A DNA stretch of 64,000 nucleotides from Globodera rostochiensis. Taxonomy: Eukaryota; Nematoda; Chromadorea; Rhabditida; Heteroderidae. The notes beneath the pieces were generated by a model. That model ran no database searches. It was not told where the DNA came from and saw nothing but the letters and a program-made list of their open reading frames with translations. Within the stretch, counting starts at the first letter, position 1. Every line of letters starts with the position of its first letter. The position numbers were made by a program, and so were the translations under genes. Where the stretch lies: assembly GCA_018350325.1 (NCBI GenBank), contig JAEVLN010000025.1:248001-312000 (forward strand). Direction: 5' to 3'. This document shows, one piece after another, positions 58,507-64,000 of the stretch.

Positions 58507-58639
58507 GATATTCTAGTTCTCCTCAAAAATTCCATGCTTATTACTCCGCTTGTGTAATTTGTGAGCATCGAGTCTTTTTAAATTGAAGATTTGGCAAAAC
58601 GTCAATAATTTTGAATAAACTAGCATTATTCACTAACAA

Positions 58640-58812
58640 TTTTCAATCCCGCAAATCCCGCACCTAAATTGCGGATCCCGCTGCGTGATTGCAATTCAAA
58701 ATCGCGTGCGGGATTGGATTTGCGGGATAAATCCCGCAAATCGCAAAAAATGCGGGATTGCGGCGCGGGATCCCGCAAAATCCCGCGCGGGATCAATCCC
58801 GCGCCGCACTCT
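58640..58812. repeat. 'gcgggatcccgc' palindromic repeat
   Basis: Clustered aatcccgcaaatcccgc and gcgggattgcggcgcgggat motifs, resembling the subterminal runs of the hAT-like elements, but I could not define ends. Confidence 0.5.
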
Positions 58813-59051
58813 AGTCTCTACTGATCACGATTCTTAGGACAAACTAGACTATTACCTAATTGCCCAGCTTTCATTGCTTCGGTTTAATGTTAAAAATTTA
58901 TTGGTTTTTTTGGCAATTTTGTCTGAACAAATGCTTCATTGTCTTTTCATTTTAAATTACAATTTTTATGTTACCCTTTTGTTTCATTTATTATTCAAAA
59001 TGTTTTCAATCGGCGCTTTTTAGCATTTAGAAATTAACGAAATCGCTCAAA

Positions 59052-59900
59052 ATGATCGCCCGATTCATTCGCAGTTTTCTGAACGGCCAACAACACATTC
59101 ACAAGGTTTGCAAATCTTTTTTTATTATTTGAGTTGGATTTTGTTTTGGCCACGGGCAGTTATTTTGAAAAATTGTAAAAACAAAGGAAAATATGGATCA
59201 TACGGGCCAGATTCCAAATCGAACAAAATATATATCATTCGATGCCTCTCGGTCTGCAATATAAGAATCCGAAAAAAAAATTTTCGGCAACCATTCCCTA
59301 AAGAGTTACAGACCTGGGACTGAAGTGTCTTTTGACTGGGGACTCAGTTGTCCAATGATTAAAAAATGGGCCAAATCACTCATATTGGCTTTCAAAATTA
59401 GAAATTAGTGGATGAAAATTAAAAACGACCCGTTTTTGAAAGTCGGCCGGCATCCAAATGGCGTCTGATCGTGTCCCATCATATCTAGATGGATTTGTCT
59501 CGTCGAGAGCTTTCGAATGATACTAAATTTTGTGTAATTTTGCTATACATTTTGAGTAAATCGTTTGATTTTGCTTTTCGAGAAATTGTCGGGACAAAAG
59601 CAAGCATTTTTGTTTAGATTTTGCGCTTTATTAGTAAAAACGCACACGAAAATGCTCTAAGAGTTAGAGGGGTTCGGTTTTTTTAAAAAGCGATGGTCGA
59701 AAATAAGTATTTTATGCTTTTAGGCTTAGGCTTAGCCTCCTCATTCGTACGCAAATATTTTTTAGATTCGACAAGTTCAAACTGTTCGCCTGACGTTTTT
59801 GCATCAATACATCAAAAACGAGTGCCCGCCGGCCGCCGTTCTTTCATGCGCCGCTCGCGCGGCGTCCTCGTCGTCGTCCAGTAAATTTTCGAAATTTTAA
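59052..59900 (+). CDS. small two-exon protein, 62 residues, unknown
   Basis: Exon 59052-59105 (MIARFIRSFLNGQQHIHK) ends at gtttgc; exon 59766-59900 starts after attttttag and encodes IRQVQTVRLTFLHQYIKNEC then PPAAVLSCAARAASSSSSSK and a stop; phase 0. The Arg-rich amphipathic start could be a mitochondrial presequence. The intron carries a family A repeat (59280-59400). No family recognised. Confidence 0.4.
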
Positions 59901-59983
59901 GCCCGCAAGAAAATTAATCCACAAATAAATAATTTTTTCTTGAACCAGTTCGGGGTTCTTTTTTCAGTTTTCGTATATTTTAG

Positions 59984-62900
59984 ACCGGCCCAGCCAGCGT
60001 TCCAAGCTGTTGAACGATTTCCACAACAAACGTACAGCCAACCTCCAACTCAACGATTTGGGTAAACACGTCGTGGAGTTTGCGCTGGACCCGCAAGGTT
60101 CAAGGTGGGAAGAATTGCTGGGGGGGGGGAGACCAAGTTTTGGTGAACGATTTGAACAGCCTGGACTTCCCATGACGTCTAATTTTTTTTGAATCAGACA
60201 AATTTAATATCACTCAAAAGCTCGATGAATTTTCATAAGCTGAGCGATTGAACAAAATACTAAATAGTCATAGCATGAAACGGCCGTTTTTTTTTTCATT
60301 TTTCTTGTTATAGGTGGCTTTAAGAAACTGACCAATCGATGTGCCCAGCCATAAAGGCATTAGTGTTGAGTAGAGTAGGCCGGGACCGGGATTGAGAAAA
60401 TTAAAAACCCGGGATTTTATAAGGGGGAAATTCAGTCCCAAGATTGGAGACTTCAGTACCAGTCCCGGTCTCGGCCTAATCCCTGTGGCCAAAAAACTCA
60501 AATCGTTTATTTCCTAAGCTCGGGGTCGGTAATTTCCCAAACTCGGGTCGACGAATAAGCCAAATGAACGGAAAAAGATGGAAACAATGAAATGCTTTAT
60601 TGGAAACGTCGAGTCAGAAACGATCGGTGCGGTTATGGAAAATGTTGAGTCAAAAGGGTGGTTCCGATTGGTGGTTTAGGGAAAAGGTTGAGTCAGAAAG
60701 TGGTTCGGTTCGGTGGTTTGTTGAGAGTCGTTTTTGCCGTTGCAAATGTGGAAAAAGTGAGAGAGGGTCCTTGGCACATCCTTTCTTTTATACGGGCTTG
60801 GGCGGGGCAGGGGCCCTGGGCAGGGCAACAGACGGGCCGGTGGAGGGGAGGACCCCATTCGATGGGCGGAGGAGAGTCGTGGCATTGGCAAAACATCCCT
60901 CGATTAGATCAGCACACCATATCGTCGAGACGAGCACTTTCTGTGGGATTAAGGAAAAAAAAAGGGAAACGGGGAAGTGGGACGAGCCCAGATTAATGAA
61001 TTGTATATGAGAAATAAGACATTATTCCCGTGCCATTAATTTCCAATGGTCCTAATCCTAAAACCCCTTGGTGTTTATTTTGCTTAGAAGAAGGCAAATT
61101 GGTGAAATAATAATGAAAAGCAATTTAAGACAATTTTGTCGAAGACAGCCTACTCTAGTGTTGAGTAAGGCTGTCGGTTTCAAACCGAGGCATTTTTTGG
61201 TTTGCTTAAACGAATAATGTTGGTTCAGTTACCGGTTTTGGTTTGGTTTGGTTATCGGTTCGGAATTAACCAATGTTTATTTTTTGCCTTGCCGAATATT
61301 GGCGTTGACCCCAAAGAAAAGTTGCAGGTTTTGGATCCCCTCAATTTGCGACTGATTGGTTTCGTCAAAACAAATTGCTCACTTCCCAAGAAATCTTTCA
61401 ATCCAAAACTGTCAATCATTTTTATCAAATTGTACCATTTTAGTACAAAAAAACAAATCTATTGATTGATTGATTATATTGTATAATTTGCATTAATCAT
61501 TTTGCCAGGTTCATCCAGCAAAAGTTGGGGCGTGCCAGTCCGACGGAGAAGACTCAGCTGGTGGACGAATTGTGTGGCCACGTGGTGACATTGGCCCAGC
61601 ACATGAACGGCTCTCACGTGATCCAAAAGGCGTTGAAATCGGTGGACAAAACGTCACAAATTGAGGCAAAATCATTAATTTTAAATCGTTTTGTTTAAGC
61701 CGGTTTTTAGACCTTGGTACTAAAGTGCCCCTTTTACCTAGGGACTCAAATGCTTGACTATTTATGTAAAAGTAATTGTTTTAGATAATCAATGAGATAT
61801 TGGCGCAAGTGATTCCCCTGTCCCTCCATGAATACGGTAATTTGGTGATTCGATGTGTGCTTGAACACTGCACGGAGCAGCAAAAGCGTCCCGTGCTGGA
61901 ACAACTGCACGAGAATGTGTCCACTTTGGTCACTGATAAGTACGGCAGCTTCGTGATCCGACACGTGATTGAGCATGGACTTCCCGAAGACCGGGAGCCT
62001 ATTGTGCACATTCTGCAAGAGAATGTGTCCACTTTGGTCACGGATCAGTATGGCAACTACGTGATCCAACACGTGATTGAGCATGGACTGCCCAAAGACC
62101 GGGAGCCTATTGTGCACATTCTGAAGGACGACATTATGAAGTGTGCACAGCACAAGTTCGCCTCCAACGTCATCTTGAAGTGTTTGATCTGCGGGACGGC
62201 GGAGCAGAAAAAGGCGCTGTTCGACAACGTCTGTGGGGGGTGAGTTGCTTTTTGCATTAAATGTGTAAGGGACGTTTTATTTTTAAAGAGGGCTGCAGAC
62301 GCTTCAAAATGTTCGACAATTGATGGCTGACGAATTTGGCAGTCATGTGATTCAGGTCCTTGAAAATTCATTGTGACAAATTAATTAGTTGAAAAGAGGC
62401 AAAAAACTATTTTTGCTCTCTCTTCAAATTTGTCAATTCTTTCCATTTTTAGCCGCAAAACATAATTTAATTACTAAGTAGAAGCCCCTAAAATAGCCCA
62501 AAAAATTGAATGAATAAAAGGGAAATTACCTATTTAGGAAAAAAAATTCAGAAATTTTTCGAATACGGCACGGACGATCAGAAAGCTCAGCTGGTGGACG
62601 CATTGCGTGGCCACGTGTTGACATTGTCCCTGCAAATATACGGCGGTCCTGTGATCCAAACGGCGTTGAAATCGGTGGACAAAGCGTCACAAATTGAGGC
62701 AAAATCATTTTATTTTATTTTTGCTTTTTGGTGGCAATAAATAATGTTTTAAAGATAATCGAAGAATTGACGCCGCGTGCGTGTGTGATTAAGTGCATCA
62801 AAGATCATTATGGAAGCCATGTCATTAACACGGTGAATAACACCAATATACAACAATTATATAAATGTGTTGTTTGAGTCTTAACCGGAGCTCCCGGGTG

Positions 62901-63015
62901 TGGGGGGTTAGCTTCATTGGAAACTGTTAAAGATTCTTTGCAGTTATTTGAATTCATCGAACCACAACGGCTTCAGTTTGTCGTTGATGCCATACTGTAC
63001 AGTCCATCGGATTCT
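59984..63015 (+). CDS. Pumilio/PUF RNA-binding protein with rearranged repeats (both ends open)
   Basis: Exons 59984-60104, 61509-61665, 61785-62239, 62289-62355, 62552-62698, 62755-62832 and 62944-63015; all phases agree. PUF repeats bind one RNA base each. Order seen: repeat 1 (LGKHVVEFALDPQGSRFIQQ), a repeat-3-like unit (GHVVTLAQHMNGSHVIQKAL), units like 5, 6, 6 and 7 ([56 protein letters not shown]), then a repeat-2 type (RQLMADEFGSHVIQKFFEYG), another repeat-3 (LQIYGGPVIQTALKS), repeat 4 (DHYGSHVIN) and LFEFIEPQRLQFVVDA. Base-contact triplets are mostly non-canonical (S-H-Q, N-L-R, S-F-R, G-P-Q). Introns after SQIE at 61665 and 62698 start GC (gag-gcaaaatc). Exons 2-3 and 5-6 are an intragenic duplication. 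A 1.4-kb first intron holds a MITE and a minus-strand promoter-like site. Confidence 0.75.
60376..60478. mobile_element. 103-bp MITE (TAGGCCGGGACCGGG ends)
   Basis: Ends TAGGCCGGGACCGGGA and TCCCGGTCTCGGCCTA; no matching 8-bp flanks. Confidence 0.5.
60580..60792 (-). promoter_or_regulatory. TATA-box transcription unit candidate on minus strand
   Basis: CGTATAAAAG (60785-60792 on this strand) is preceded by a GC-rich stretch (cccctgccccgcccaagc). About 190 bp downstream CCAATAAAGC gives a poly-A signal (near 60600). Between them repeats of 'ctgactcaac' occur every 40-55 bp, with a short ORF (MCQGPSLTFSTFATAK...). It may be a short RNA gene or a relic promoter. Confidence 0.35.
61150..61280. 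repeat. half MITE 'ggctgtcggtttcaaaccg'
   Basis: Starts aaggctgtcggtttcaaacc and continues with ggttttggtttggtttgg and ttatcggttcgg; it resembles one end of the 20299 element within the PUF intron. Confidence 0.45.
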
Positions 63016-63099
63016 GTACGTTTTTATCAGACTTTGTTGTTTGTTATCAAACAATATTGGACTATTAGAAAGCTTTAATCGAGTAGAAGATATGTTTCA

Positions 63100-63700
63100 A
63101 CTAGGGTTGCAGCCGGGGGGGGAGGGATCCCCGGTCAAACCGGGGACGGGGATACCGGGGACAGACAAACCGGGGATCCCCGTTTTCGGGGATAAGCAAA
63201 CCGGGGAACGGGGATCCCCGTACGGGGATGGGAAAAATCCATTTTTAGGGGTGGATTTTTGAAAAATTGCAATTTTTTGGGGGACTTTTTTTAAAAATCG
63301 AAATTTCTTCAAATTAAAGTGCACTCCAAGAAAAGGCTTTTCTTATGGCAAATATGCACTACAAAGATTTAATTTTTTGGTGAGGAGAGCCCGACGGTGC
63401 CGACAGGCGCCGTCGGGAAAAATTTTTGGATTTTGGTTAAGAAATTTCACCAAAATTTTGGCAAAATTAAGAATTTTGCTTCGAAATTTCAGAAAAAAAA
63501 GGGAAGACAAACCAATAGGCCACCCATTCACTTGAGTAGACTCACCTAAAAGTAGGGTTGGACAAGACCGGATATTATCCGGGTCCCCCGGATAGCGGTT
63601 CCACCGGTTCCTTGACACCCGGATACCGGTACCGGATAGTAATTTATGCCCGGATACCCGTCCGGATACCGGATAATTTTCGTTTTTTGAAAATAATAAT
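63100..63700. repeat. two truncated TAGGGTTG elements
   Basis: 63102-63225 starts CTAGGGTTGCAGCCGGGG with gggatccccg motifs (as at 37907). 63555-63690 starts TAGGGTTGGACAAGACCGG with 'accggatacc' motifs. Neither has its second end. A GC hairpin is at 63393. 63700-64000 is AT-rich with no gene. Confidence 0.55.
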
Positions 63701-64000
63701 TAAAATTTTATAAAAAATCAAATTTTAAGCAATTTTTTCCAAAAAGTAAATAAACGCATAAAATAAATTAATAAAATCAAATACAATTAAGTGGATAGTT
63801 AATTTCATTTGTCAATAACTCTTCTATATCTGAAACAGGCTACGGTCAAACCATACCCAGGAATTTTTGAGGGGAGGTGGCTGATTCAAAAAAAAAAAAT
63901 TCGATTTTAAGTGTGCATTTTTTTGCTTTTTATTGCATTTTTGTTAAGCAGTTTTTGAGAAAAATGTTCGATTTTGTAGTGGTGAATTTTTGGTATTTAT

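Overview
The window looks like nuclear DNA from a plant-parasitic cyst nematode, most probably Globodera or a close relative. Genes have many short introns, AT-rich spacers and no bacterial-style operons. The recognisable families are those expanded in these nematodes: SPRY (SPRYSEC/RanBPM-like) proteins, ankyrin proteins, Pumilio (PUF) proteins and an F-box-like family. Several gene models only keep frame if GC-AG introns are used, which established knowledge says are frequent in Globodera. The organism call is inference from protein families.

Layout. 0-0.65 kb: 3' end of an F-box-family gene cut short by a repeat. 0.65-4 kb: nested inverted-repeat elements, one with a Mutator-like transposase remnant. 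4.0-20.1 kb: a tandem array on the minus strand whose monomers are chimeras of SPRY exons and Pumilio-repeat fragments. 20.3-21.1 kb: a small transposon, then a PUF repeat-1 exon on the minus strand. 21.5-25 kb: mostly repeats. 25.1-27.5 kb: two SPRY loci head to head (minus fragment, plus-strand coiled-coil/SPRY gene). 29.4-31.8 kb: an unrecognised minus-strand multi-exon gene with a 31-bp minisatellite in an intron. 33.4-35.6 kb: a minus-strand J-domain plus ankyrin gene. 36.7-36.9 kb: a 54-residue membrane/acidic mini-protein. 37.3-39.7 kb: a plus-strand ankyrin gene. 44.3-46.4 kb: an ankyrin gene followed at once by SPRY exons. 47.1-49.2 kb: a helical protein gene with a hAT-like element in an intron. 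51.1-52.3 kb: a minisatellite resembling repeated splice acceptors. 53.7-54.5 kb: a clean five-exon membrane-protein gene. 59-63 kb: a small two-exon gene and a PUF gene with shuffled repeats.

The rest is dominated by small inverted-repeat transposons. At least five have perfect or near-perfect 8-bp target duplications (hAT-like). Two share one internal body but carry different terminal repeats that match at both ends of each copy. The main candidate for something undescribed is the SPRY/PUF chimeric satellite with a ~1.58-kb higher-order period. It lies directly downstream of a PUF exon in the same orientation and was probably seeded by parents like those at 26-27 kb and 61.5-63 kb. All exon boundaries were placed by eye from splice motifs, phase and family similarity; no search was run.
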